DNA from: an uncultured Rhodanobacter sp.
GTDB lineage: Bacteria > Pseudomonadota > Gammaproteobacteria > Xanthomonadales > Rhodanobacteraceae
Direction of reading: 5' to 3'
Length of the DNA stretch: 16,027 bases
Assembly: GCA_903827735.1 (NCBI GenBank)
Contig: CAIKJM010000500.1
Location: 1-16,027, forward strand
Shown: positions 1 to 6,337 of the stretch, one piece after another
Numbering within the stretch: the stretch's first letter is position 1
Layout: every line of letters starts with the position of its first letter
The notes under the pieces: generated by a model
The model's input: the letters and a program-made list of their open reading frames with translations, nothing else
The model's database searches: none
What the model was told of the DNA's origin: nothing
Made by a program: the position numbers and the translations under genes

Positions 1-35
1 AGGGCGATACCACGCAGACGCTGATTCTTGTTCAT
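1..35 (-). CDS. Partial gene, 5' end only, product unknown
   Basis: An ATG at 33-35 on the minus strand opens a frame reading MNKNQRLRGIAL before the window ends, so only 12 codons are visible. A good ribosome binding site (GGAG, 6 bases before the ATG) lies just upstream, which is the main reason to call it. The basic start followed by a turn to hydrophobic residues could be the beginning of a signal peptide or membrane segment, but that is a guess. It lies 251 bases beyond parE on the same strand and is separated from it by a likely terminator at 180-215, so it probably has its own promoter. No family can be assigned. Confidence 0.55.
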   Translation of the reverse strand, partial: MNKNQRLRGIA

Positions 36-163
36 GTGTAACTCCAGATTTTCCGCTTCGCGGATTGGAAGCGTGTGGAGATACGGCGCGGGTCGTGGCG
101 CGGATGCAAGAGCTTGCACCGCAAAACCACGGCAGCTCTAGGGTGTGCGTAAACGCCGCAGGT

Positions 164-204
164 CAGCATCGTGCCGGGTAAAAAGCGGGCGGCACCGATG
201 CTGG
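164..204. repeat. Imperfect inverted repeat overlapping the parE terminator
   Basis: CAGCATCGTGCCG (164-176) and CGGCACCGATGCTG (191-204) are reverse complements except for one extra base, giving a 13-bp stem around a 14-base loop. The second arm shares bases with the terminator hairpin at 187-215, and the terminator's U-tract falls in the loop, so the two structures exclude each other. On the minus strand the far arm is transcribed after the U-tract, so a classical attenuator is unlikely. It may be a 3'-end structure or a remnant of a repeat. Confidence 0.45.
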
Positions 205-215
205 CGCGCGCCCGA
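180..215 (-). terminator. Intrinsic terminator downstream of parE
   Basis: On the minus strand, CGGGCGCGCGCC (215-204) pairs with GGTGCCGCCCG (197-187) around the loop AGCATC. This gives 6 bp, one bulged C, then 5 bp including one G-U pair. The hairpin is followed at once by C and six T residues (185-180). It lies about 70 bases past the parE stop in the right orientation, and a GC-rich stem plus U-tract is the standard intrinsic terminator layout. Confidence 0.7.
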
Positions 216-286
216 TTCACCTTTGAACGGGAAATGATTCGAAGCACGGCCGACGGCGCTGATAACGCAGCCGCGGTCGGAACAGC

Positions 287-2179
287 TTAGACCTCCAGCG
301 TCGCCAGATCGCCTTTCTCTTCCAGCCAGGCCTTGCGATCGCCGGCGCGCTTTTTCGCCAGCAGCATGTCCATCAGTTTCGCCGTGCCGTCCTCGTCGCC
401 GATGGTCAGCTGCACCAGCCGGCGGGTGTCGGGATGGATGGTCGATTCGCGCAGCTGCGGCGGGTTCATCTCGCCCAGGCCTTTGAAGCGCGTGGTGCTG
501 ACCGCGCCCTTCATTTTTTCGCGCTCGATGCGCTGCAGCATCGCCGCCTTTTCGCTCTCGTCGAGGCAGTAAAAAACCTGCTTGCCCACGTCGACGCGGA
601 ACAGCGGCGGCATTGCCACGAAGACGTGGCCTTCGCTGACCAGGGTGGGGAAGTGCTTGAGGAACAGCGCGGTCAGCAGCGTGGCGATATGCAGGCCGTC
701 CGAATCGGCGTCGGCCAAAATGATCACCTTGCCGTAGCGCAGACTGGAGAGATCGTTCTTGCCCGGATCGCAGCCGATGGCGATGGCGAGGTTGTGCACT
801 TCTTCCGACGCCAGCACGGAACCGGACTCGACTTCCCACGTATTGAGGATCTTGCCGCGCAGCGGCAGGATCGCCTGGAACTCCTTGTCGCGCGCCTGCT
901 TGGCGCTGCCGCCGGCAGAGTCGCCCTCGACCAGAAACAGTTCGGTACGGGTGAGATCCGTCGCGGTGCAGTCGGCCAGTTTGCCGGGCAGCTGCGGGCC
1001 CTGGGTGATCTTCTTGCGGACGATCTGCTTGGCCGCTTTCAGGCGCGCGCTGGCGCGTTCGATCGCCAGCTGCGCGATCCGCTCGCCGATGTCGACATGC
1101 TGGTTGAGCCACAGGCTGAAGGCGTCGTGGACGACGTTTTCGATCATGCCGGCAGTCTGGCGCGACGACAGCCGCTCTTTCGTCTGGCCGGCGAACTGCG
1201 GATCCTGCAGCCGAGCCGACAGCACGAACGCCAGCCGCTCCCACACGTCTTCCGGCGCCAGCTTCACGCCGCGCGGCAGCAGGTTGCGGATATCGCAGAA
1301 CTCGCGGATGGCGGTGGTCAGGCCGGTGCGCAGGCCGTTGACGTGCGTGCCGCCCTGCGCGGTGGGAATCAGGTTGACGTAGCTTTCCTGCACCAGCTCG
1401 CCTTCCGGCAGCCAGGCCAGCGCGACTTCCATGCCTTCGACATCGCGCGCCATCTGATGCACGAACAAATCATGCGGCAGCAGTGTCTCGGCGCCGTCGA
1501 GTTCGCCGCGTAAATAGTCGCGCAGGCCGTCTTCGTAATACCAGTCGTTGACCTCGCCGCTGGCAACGTCGGTGAGCTTGACGCTGAGGCCGGCGCACAG
1601 CACGGCCTTGGCCCGCAGCAGATGCCGCAGCCGCGCCAGCGACACCTTCGGCGAATCGAAATACTTGGCCTCGGGCCAGAAATGCAGGGTGGTGCCGGTG
1701 CGCTTCTTCGGCACGGAGCCGACGATCTCCAGCGGGCTGACCTTGTCGCCGTGCTCAAAGGCCATGCGGTATTCGTTGCCATCGCGGCGGATCGATACCT
1801 CGACGCGATCGGACAGCGCATTGACTACCGACACGCCGACGCCGTGCAGGCCGCCGGAGAAGTTGTAGTTCTTGCCGCTGAATTTTCCGCCGGCGTGCAG
1901 TCGCGTCATGATCAGCTCGACGCCAGACACGCCTTCTTCCGGATGGATGTCCACCGGCATGCCGCGGCCGTCGTCGCTCACCTCGACCGAGCCGTCCGCA
2001 TGCAGCACCACTTCGATACTGCGCGCGTGGCCGGCCAGGGCTTCATCCACCGAGTTGTCGACGACTTCCTGCACCAGATGGTTCGGGCGGGTGGTATCGG
2101 TATACATGCCGGGTCGGCGTTTGACCGGGTCGAGACCGGAGAGGACTTCAATATCGGCGGCGTTGTAACGACTGCTCAT
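287..2179 (-). CDS. parE: DNA topoisomerase IV subunit B (ParE)
   Basis: ATPase subunit of topoisomerase IV, which with ParC decatenates daughter chromosomes and relaxes supercoils in the cytoplasm. The protein is 630 residues, the same length as E. coli ParE, and follows it closely end to end. The GHKL ATPase domain has the catalytic Glu38 and Asn42 in QEVVDNSVDEA, the Gly-rich DDGRGMP at 69-75 and GGLHGVGVSVVN at 109-120. A transducer domain follows, with QGGTHVNGLR at 275-284. The TOPRIM domain carries EGDSAGGSA at 418-426 and the metal-binding DADSDG at 490-495, and the C-terminal end MLLAKKR...GDLATLEV is typical. Length and sequence favour ParE over GyrB, which is usually longer in gammaproteobacteria. 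The ATG at 2179 (MSSRYNAADIEVL) is preferred because it lines up with the E. coli start. The frame stays open to a TTG at 2248, but that stretch is low-complexity and not conserved. The ABC exporter gene ends 85 bases upstream. Confidence 0.97.
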   Translation of the reverse strand: MSSRYNAADIEVLSGLDPVKRRPGMYTDTTRPNHLVQEVVDNSVDEALAGHARSIEVVLHADGSVEVSDDGRGMPVDIHPEEGVSGVELIMTRLHAGGKFSGKNYNFSGGLHGVGVSVVNALSDRVEVSIRRDGNEYRMAFEHGDKVSPLEIVGSVPKKRTGTTLHFWPEAKYFDSPKVSLARLRHLLRAKAVLCAGLSVKLTDVASGEVNDWYYEDGLRDYLRGELDGAETLLPHDLFVHQMARDVEGMEVALAWLPEGELVQESYVNLIPTAQGGTHVNGLRTGLTTAIREFCDIRNLLPRGVKLAPEDVWERLAFVLSARLQDPQFAGQTKERLSSRQTAGMIENVVHDAFSLWLNQHVDIGERIAQLAIERASARLKAAKQIVRKKITQGPQLPGKLADCTATDLTRTELFLVEGDSAGGSAKQARDKEFQAILPLRGKILNTWEVESGSVLASEEVHNLAIAIGCDPGKNDLSSLRYGKVIILADADSDGLHIATLLTALFLKHFPTLVSEGHVFVAMPPLFRVDVGKQVFYCLDESEKAAMLQRIEREKMKGAVSTTRFKGLGEMNPPQLRESTIHPDTRRLVQLTIGDEDGTAKLMDMLLAKKRAGDRKAWLEEKGDLATLEV

Positions 2180-2218
2180 GCGTGTTTCAACCAGGGTGGG
2201 ACGTCTAGCGGACAGCGA

Positions 2219-2248
2219 AGCATGGGGCGCGGGGGCGGGCAGGGTCAA
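2219..2248 (-). promoter_or_regulatory. Possible parE promoter
   Basis: On the minus strand TTGACC (2248-2243) is a near-consensus -35 box. An 18-base spacer leads to CATGCT (2224-2219), a poor -10 match (A at position 2 and T at position 6 only). It sits in the 85-base gap between the ABC exporter and parE, about 40 bases before the parE ATG. The placement is plausible, but the -10 box is weak. Confidence 0.25.
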
Positions 2249-2264
2249 GCCGCAGAGGTCTTTC

Positions 2265-4166
2265 CTAGCGGTAGCCTTGTGCTTGCAATGAAAACAGGTG
2301 GGCGTAGTGGCCGGCCTGCGCCATCAGCTGCTCGTGGCTGCCGCGTTCCTTGATGCGGCCGTCCTGGATGACGATGATCTGGTCGGCCATGCGCACCGTC
2401 GAGAAGCGGTGCGAAATCAGGATCGCGATGCGCCCGCCGGACAGTTCGCGGAAATGCTCGAAGATGGTGGCTTCGGCTTCGGCGTCCATCGCTGCGGTGG
2501 GCTCGTCCAGCACCAGGATGTCGGCGCGCGAGCGCATGAAGGCACGCGCCAATGCGATCTTCTGCCACTGCACGCCGGACAGCTCGCGGCCGTCGCGAAA
2601 CCATTTGCCGAGCTGGGTATCGAAGCCGGTCGGCAAGGTGTCGATGAATTCGCTGGCCATGCCCTTGTCGCTGGCTTCGCGCCAGCGCTCGGCGTTCTCG
2701 AATGCGGTGACGTCGCCGACGCCGACGTTCTCGCCGACGCGCATCTGGTAGCGCGCAAAGTCCTGGAATATCACCCCGACACGCTGCAGCAGCACGCCTT
2801 CATCCCAGTCGCGCAGGTCGGTGCCGTCGAGCAGCACGCGGCCGCTATCGGGCGAGTACAGCCGCGTCAGCAGTTTGATCAAGGTGGTTTTGCCGGAGCC
2901 GTTCTGGCCGACCAGCGCCAGCGATTCGCCGGGCTTGATGTGCAGATCGATGTCTTGCAGCGCCGGTTCGGTCGCTCCGGGGTAGGTAAAGCTGACGCGC
3001 TCGAAGCGGATGCCGTCGCTGGGGTTGACGCCGACCTGCGCGGTGCCGGTGGATGGCGGTACCGGCGTTTCGAGATACTCGTACAGGGTCGACAGGTAGA
3101 GGTTGTCCTCGTACATGCCGCCGATCGCCGACAGCATCGCCGATACGGCGGACTGTCCCTGCCGGAACAGCATCAGGTACATGGTCATCTGGCCCAGCGT
3201 GATGCGCCCCACCACCGTACTCATCGCGATCCACACATAGGCGGCATAAAGCGTCAGCGTGCCGAGCAGGCCCAGCCCGAAACCCCAGCTGTCGCGACGA
3301 ATGGTCAGGTCGCGGTCGTCGCGGTAAAGCGTGTTGAAGATGTTGCGATAGCGCTCGAGCAGCAGCGGCCCGAGGCCGTAGAGCTTCACCTCCTTGGCGT
3401 GATCCTCGCGCGCCAGCACCGTTTCCAGGTACAGCTGCATGCGCGTCTCGGGCGAGCGCCAGCGGAACAGGCGAAACGCGTCGCCGGAAAATTTGGTTTC
3501 AGAAATGAAAGACGGCAAACCGGCCAGCAGCAGGACCAGCACCGCCCACGGCGAAAAGTGGAACAGCAAGGTGCCGTAGCTGATCAGCGATATCGCATTC
3601 TGGCCGAGCCCGAACGTGCGCGTGACCAGCGATAGCGGCCGGGTCGACGCTTCGCGCCGGGCGCGGGTGAGCTTGTCGTAGAACTCCGAATCCTCGAAGT
3701 GGGCTAGCTCCAGCGTCAGCGCCTTCTCAAGAATCATCACGTTGACGCGCTGGCCCAGCAGCGCGCGCAGCAGCGACTGGCATACCGAGAGCCCGCGCTG
3801 TCCGCCGGCCAGCAAGGCGACCAGCAGACCTTCGAGCAGCACCCATTGAATGACCGGCCGCCAAGGCGCACTGCCGCTTGTTGCCCACTGGCGACTGGCG
3901 TGGACCACGGCGTCGACGATATGCGCCCCCACATACGCCACGCCGGCCGGCAAAAGACCGGCGATCAGCGTGAGCAATGCCAGCGCGACGGTCAGCGGCT
4001 GGCTGGTGCTCCAGACGAGCTGGAGCGCGCGGCCGCTGTAACGGAACACGCCCAGAAAACTGCGCGTGAGTTCGTTCGATTCAGTCGGTGACGAAGAGGA
4101 AACGTGAGGCGTCACGGGGGGAGAGTCTTCCGGCCAGCCGCGCGGCGCGCGCAGAAGTCCAGACAT
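2265..4166 (-). CDS. Fused ABC exporter, permease plus ATPase
   Basis: Half-transporter of the type I exporter group (MsbA/MdlB-like), expected to act as a homodimer in the inner membrane; substrate unknown. Of 633 residues, roughly 50-365 form the transmembrane domain, with hydrophobic stretches near 57-82, 105-122, 196-220 and 297-320. The nucleotide-binding domain follows: Walker A GQNGSGKTT (420-428), Q-loop Gln468 in VIFQDF, Walker B ILVLDEPTA (550-558) and H-loop His586 in LISHR. The signature motif reads LSGVQ (529-533) rather than the usual LSGGQ; the remaining motifs are intact. The N-terminal ~45 residues are polar and Pro/Ser-rich. The ATG at 4166 has only a GAGG 12 bases upstream, and that element lies inside an inverted repeat, so a later start cannot be excluded. 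It sits between msrA (53 bases upstream) and parE on the same strand. A peptide, lipid or drug substrate is possible; nothing nearby decides it. Confidence 0.9.
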   Translation of the reverse strand: MSGLLRAPRGWPEDSPPVTPHVSSSSPTESNELTRSFLGVFRYSGRALQLVWSTSQPLTVALALLTLIAGLLPAGVAYVGAHIVDAVVHASRQWATSGSAPWRPVIQWVLLEGLLVALLAGGQRGLSVCQSLLRALLGQRVNVMILEKALTLELAHFEDSEFYDKLTRARREASTRPLSLVTRTFGLGQNAISLISYGTLLFHFSPWAVLVLLLAGLPSFISETKFSGDAFRLFRWRSPETRMQLYLETVLAREDHAKEVKLYGLGPLLLERYRNIFNTLYRDDRDLTIRRDSWGFGLGLLGTLTLYAAYVWIAMSTVVGRITLGQMTMYLMLFRQGQSAVSAMLSAIGGMYEDNLYLSTLYEYLETPVPPSTGTAQVGVNPSDGIRFERVSFTYPGATEPALQDIDLHIKPGESLALVGQNGSGKTTLIKLLTRLYSPDSGRVLLDGTDLRDWDEGVLLQRVGVIFQDFARYQMRVGENVGVGDVTAFENAERWREASDKGMASEFIDTLPTGFDTQLGKWFRDGRELSGVQWQKIALARAFMRSRADILVLDEPTAAMDAEAEATIFEHFRELSGGRIAILISHRFSTVRMADQIIVIQDGRIKERGSHEQLMAQAGHYAHLFSLQAQGYR

Positions 4167-4186
4167 GGGGATCGTGACGCCTCACG
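4103..4186. promoter_or_regulatory. 14-bp inverted repeat spanning the ABC exporter start
   Basis: CGTGAGGCGTCACG (4103-4116) and its exact reverse complement CGTGACGCCTCACG (4173-4186) lie 56 bases apart. One arm is in the leader and the other in codons 17-22 of the ABC exporter. Each arm is itself a dyad, CGTGA-N4-TCACG. In the transcript the arms could pair into a 14-bp stem that contains the only Shine-Dalgarno-like GAGG (4182-4179), with the start codon in the loop. Alternatively the two dyads could be a pair of protein-binding sites. The repeat is directly visible; the function is inferred. Confidence 0.5.
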
Positions 4187-4219
4187 CAAGTCGAACTCGC
4201 GATGTTGCGTTGCTGCTGC

Positions 4220-4933
4220 TCAGTGCAGCTGCACTTCGACGACCTGCTGCTCGTCCTTGTAGATCGTCGGAAACAGCTTTTTCAGCTTGGAGACCATCGG
4301 CGCATCGTTGTAGGCGATGTACGGATTGTCCGGATGCAGCTGCGCGTAGTTCTGATGATAAGCCTCCGCGGGATAGAACGCCTTCAGCGGCACTACCTGC
4401 GTCACGATCGATCCGTGGAAGGTTTTGGCAGCCGTCAGTTGAGCGATATAGCCGCTGGCGATTTTCTGCTGCTCAGGGGTGCTGTAGAAAATCGCCGAGC
4501 GGTACTGCGTGCCGCTGTCGGGGCCCTGCCGGTTCAGTTCGGTTGGATCGACCGGGACCGAGAAATACACCTGCAGCAGCTGGCCGTAGCTGACCTGGCT
4601 GGGATCGAACTCCACGCGGATCGACTCGGCGTGGCCGGTATCGCCGTCGCTGACCTGGTCGTAGTGCGCGGTGTTGGCCGCACCGCCGGAATAGCCGGCC
4701 TCGACCTTCTGCACGCCTTTGACATGCTCGAACACCGACTGCATGCCCCAGAAGCAGCCGCCGGCCAGCACGGCGATCTGGTCTTTCGATGCGGCGGTTT
4801 TCGGGGCGTCGATGGTCGGAGCGGGCACAACGCCGGCATCGCTGGCGGCAGACGCGGACTGGCAGGCGCTCAGGCCGGCCATCATCAGGGCGGCGGCCAG
4901 GGGCAGGGCTTTGAACAGGGTGCGACGATTCAT
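4220..4933 (-). CDS. msrA: Peptide methionine-S-sulfoxide reductase, exported lipoprotein form
   Basis: Reduces the S-epimer of methionine sulfoxide in oxidised proteins. Of 237 residues, the first 24 form a lipoprotein signal: basic MNRR, hydrophobic core, lipobox LSAC with Cys24 as the lipid attachment site. Gln at +2 suggests outer membrane sorting, so this copy should repair periplasmic proteins. The MsrA domain begins near residue 53 with the catalytic motif GGCFWG (Cys60), followed by GYSGG, LNRQGPDSGTQYRSAIF and AEAYHQNY...HPDNPYI, all hallmarks of the family. Apart from Cys24 and Cys60 there is no cysteine, so the C-terminal recycling cysteine of many MsrA proteins is missing. The start at 4933 has GAGG six bases upstream. 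It is the first gene after a 203-base gap and may be co-transcribed with the ABC exporter 53 bases downstream. The last codons contain a 14-bp palindrome. Confidence 0.95.
   Translation of the reverse strand: MNRRTLFKALPLAAALMMAGLSACQSASAASDAGVVPAPTIDAPKTAASKDQIAVLAGGCFWGMQSVFEHVKGVQKVEAGYSGGAANTAHYDQVSDGDTGHAESIRVEFDPSQVSYGQLLQVYFSVPVDPTELNRQGPDSGTQYRSAIFYSTPEQQKIASGYIAQLTAAKTFHGSIVTQVVPLKAFYPAEAYHQNYAQLHPDNPYIAYNDAPMVSKLKKLFPTIYKDEQQVVEVQLH
4222..4235. repeat. 14-bp perfect palindrome at the msrA stop
   Basis: AGTGCAGCTGCACT is its own reverse complement and overlaps the last four codons and stop of msrA. In RNA it could form a short hairpin with a small loop. There is no U-tract after it, so it is not a clear terminator. 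Chance occurrence in GC-rich DNA remains possible. Confidence 0.25.
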
Positions 4934-5136
4934 GGTGGCCTCGCTAGCGGTAAGGATGCGGCAGGTCGCGATGCATCCAGTTACGTGGTGACAACGGCAG
5001 CGGATGCAGCGGGAGGGTGCGTGGCCTTTGTCTCGCAGCGCTGGCCCGGCCTTCCTGCAGCATCCGGATGCCCCGGATACACGTTATTCGCTCATCGGCC
5101 CGCGTGGGTTACCTCGGCTTCGATCGTCGATATGCC
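4934..5136. other. 203-base intergenic region with a 12-bp palindrome
   Basis: This gap between the S4-domain gene and msrA should hold the msrA promoter. GCATCCGGATGC at 5060-5071 is a perfect 12-bp palindrome and a possible operator, about 125 bases before the msrA ATG. No convincing -35/-10 pair was found. No coding frame in the gap looks real. Confidence 0.35.
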
Positions 5137-5155
5137 TTAGCGGGCGTCCGCTAAG
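5136..5155 (-). terminator. Hairpin overlapping the stop of the S4-domain gene
   Basis: CTTAGCGG (5136-5143) and CCGCTAAG (5148-5155) form a perfect 8-bp stem with a 4-base loop. The stem covers the last codons and the TAA of the S4-domain gene. No T-run follows on the minus strand, so it may protect the 3' end or be a weak, U-tract-less terminator rather than a standard one. Confidence 0.3.
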
Positions 5156-5361
5156 ACGTGGATTTCCATATCGTCGATGGTGACGACCTGGCCCGCGCGG
5201 ATCTTGCAGGTTTTGCGCAGCTCCATCGTGCCGTCGACCAGCACGGCGCCGCTGGCCACGATGGCCTTGCCCGCGCCGCCGCTGTCGCAGATTCCGGTGA
5301 GCTTGAGCAGCATGTTGAGTTCGACGTAGTCGCCCTCGAGTTCGAAATCCTGGGTTTGCAT
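5137..5361 (-). CDS. S4-domain RNA-binding protein, YbcJ family
   Basis: Small (74-residue) cytoplasmic protein made almost entirely of one S4 RNA-binding fold, the same plan as E. coli YbcJ. The diagnostic core is LNMLLKLTGICDSGGAGKAI followed by VLVDGTMELRKTCKIRAGQ, which corresponds to YbcJ's LCDLLKLEG and VDGAVETRKRCKI. The conserved Arg/Lys pair after ME and the closing VVTIDD strand are present. The family is thought to bind RNA and has been linked to ribosome or translation function, but the target is not settled. The ATG at 5361 gives the conserved N-terminus; its ribosome site is weak (CGGAA). It starts 31 bases after the barstar stop, so it is probably the last gene of the RNase-barstar transcript, or is read through from it. 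An 8-bp hairpin covers its stop codon. Confidence 0.9.
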   Translation of the reverse strand: MQTQDFELEGDYVELNMLLKLTGICDSGGAGKAIVASGAVLVDGTMELRKTCKIRAGQVVTIDDMEIHVLADAR

Positions 5362-5392
5362 GATGTTCCGTTAGATATGTTGATGGGCGAGG

Positions 5393-5845
5393 TCAGAGGG
5401 TGGCTTCGGTGGCCGCGTCGGGCAGCGCGAGAAACGCGAACCACGGCGTGTCGTTGTCACTGGCAAAAGTGGCGGCGTCGTCGAGAATACCAAGCAGGAT
5501 GTCGAAGTCTGCCGCCGCCGAGCGCCGCAAATCGTCGGCGTGGTCGAACAGCAGCACATAGCCCCACGCCGGCATCCAGCGCAGATCGCGCAGGCTATCG
5601 GCCAGCGCATCCCAGTTGTCGCCGAACGTGGCGGGTAGTTCAAGCGACACGCTCAGCCGTCGCAGCAAATCGTCCTTGCCTTGGCAACCGGAAAGGTCAG
5701 TATGACAAACGCGCAGCTCTTCGCGCGCCGCGGTTTTGGCCAGCCGCGTAAGATCCTCGCTGCCCACGAAGTAGATGCCGCTCTGCGTCGGCTGCGTGAG
5801 ATTCGGGTCGATCTCGCGCGGGCCGTGCGAGCGATACAGGCTCAT
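5393..5845 (-). CDS. Barstar family ribonuclease inhibitor
   Basis: Cytoplasmic inhibitor that plugs the active site of barnase/RNase Sa-type ribonucleases, protecting the producer from enzyme that is not yet exported. Of 150 residues, about 20-145 form the barstar domain. The inhibitory helix FGDNWDALADSLRD (74-87) matches the barstar helix that carries Asp35 and Asp39; the equivalents here are Asp79 and Asp83, and the residue at the Trp38 position is Ala82. The front ~20 residues are extra compared with Bacillus barstar. It has no signal peptide, as expected for the intracellular partner. Its ATG overlaps the TGA of the ribonuclease gene (ATGA at 5845-5842), implying translational coupling, so inhibitor is made whenever toxin is made. 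The pairing with the adjacent ribonuclease is strongly supported by this overlap and by both families. Confidence 0.93.
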   Translation of the reverse strand: MSLYRSHGPREIDPNLTQPTQSGIYFVGSEDLTRLAKTAAREELRVCHTDLSGCQGKDDLLRRLSVSLELPATFGDNWDALADSLRDLRWMPAWGYVLLFDHADDLRRSAAADFDILLGILDDAATFASDNDTPWFAFLALPDAATEATL

Positions 5846-6252
5846 TGGGCCACCTTGAACGCGCGAAAGCTGCGGTAGTGATCGTCGGTGTAGTAATAGA
5901 TTTGCGGCGGCGTACCGCCGGTGATGATGCGTCGCGCGCCGCGCGTGTCCGCACCGGGTGTTTCCACCGTGTACTCGTGGTAATAGCCACGCGGCTCCTG
6001 CGGCAGCAGGTTTTCGTAGTTGCCGAACACCACGCCGTCCTGCCGATGTGTGAATGGTCCGCCGCTGGCGATTCGGTCCAGCGTGGCGCGAGCTTCCGCT
6101 GGGAGAAAGCTAGGCAGCCCGGCATCACTACTGGCGCTCCCGGTTGTGGGAAAAGCGTTCGTTCTTCCGCCGATCGATGTGCCGTGCCCCGACCAGAAGA
6201 TCGCGGCAGCCGCCAGCGCGATAAGCAGGAACAGAGGCTTTAGCTGACGCAT
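5842..6252 (-). CDS. Exported guanyl-preferring ribonuclease, RNase Sa/barnase type
   Basis: Microbial ribonuclease of the N1/T1-barnase family, cutting RNA 3' of guanine through a cyclic phosphate. The 136-residue protein has a basic, strongly hydrophobic N-terminus (residues 1-20), either a cleaved signal peptide or an uncleaved anchor. A linker of about 25 residues then leads to the catalytic domain (46-136). That domain resembles Streptomyces RNase Sa closely: LPAEARATLDRIASGGPF, QDGVVFGN, GYYHEYTV and RGARRII. Catalytic candidates by alignment are Glu93, Arg104, Arg108 and His125 (in DDHYRSF), all present, so the enzyme should be active. It has no cysteine, so the RNase Sa disulfide is absent and it is not a lipoprotein. 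It is followed with an ATGA overlap by a barstar gene. Likely roles are extracellular RNA scavenging or competition. The ribosome site at 6252 is weak. Confidence 0.92.
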   Translation of the reverse strand: MRQLKPLFLLIALAAAAIFWSGHGTSIGGRTNAFPTTGSASSDAGLPSFLPAEARATLDRIASGGPFTHRQDGVVFGNYENLLPQEPRGYYHEYTVETPGADTRGARRIITGGTPPQIYYYTDDHYRSFRAFKVAQ

Positions 6253-6337
6253 CGGAATTCACGCACGGGATTGAAGGGATGAAAGCTTAGTCCGATTGAC
6301 CGTGCGCGTAGCGACAATCTCTCGCGGCTATCGTGGT

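Noticed and set aside
32..247. 71-codon minus-strand frame in the parE downstream gap
   Set aside because: It runs through the terminator hairpin and overlaps the start of the left-edge gene in another frame; composition looks random.
434..1513. Long open frame (359 codons) on the plus strand inside parE
   Set aside because: Antisense shadow of parE. Its composition is typical of frames opposite GC-rich genes, and ParE is certain on the minus strand.
2180..2248. Longer ParE start (TTG at 2248)
   Set aside because: The extra 23 residues are low-complexity and absent from E. coli ParE; the ATG at 2179 aligns exactly.
2298..3635. 445-codon plus-strand frame opposite the ABC exporter
   Set aside because: Shadow of the exporter gene; rich in His/Gln/Arg/Ala with no domain and no ribosome site.
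5085..5110. Possible ECF sigma-type promoter before msrA (AACC, 16-base spacer, CGAATA on the minus strand)
   Set aside because: Only loosely like known ECF motifs, would leave a leader of about 145 bases, and no ECF sigma gene is in the window; not strong enough to annotate.
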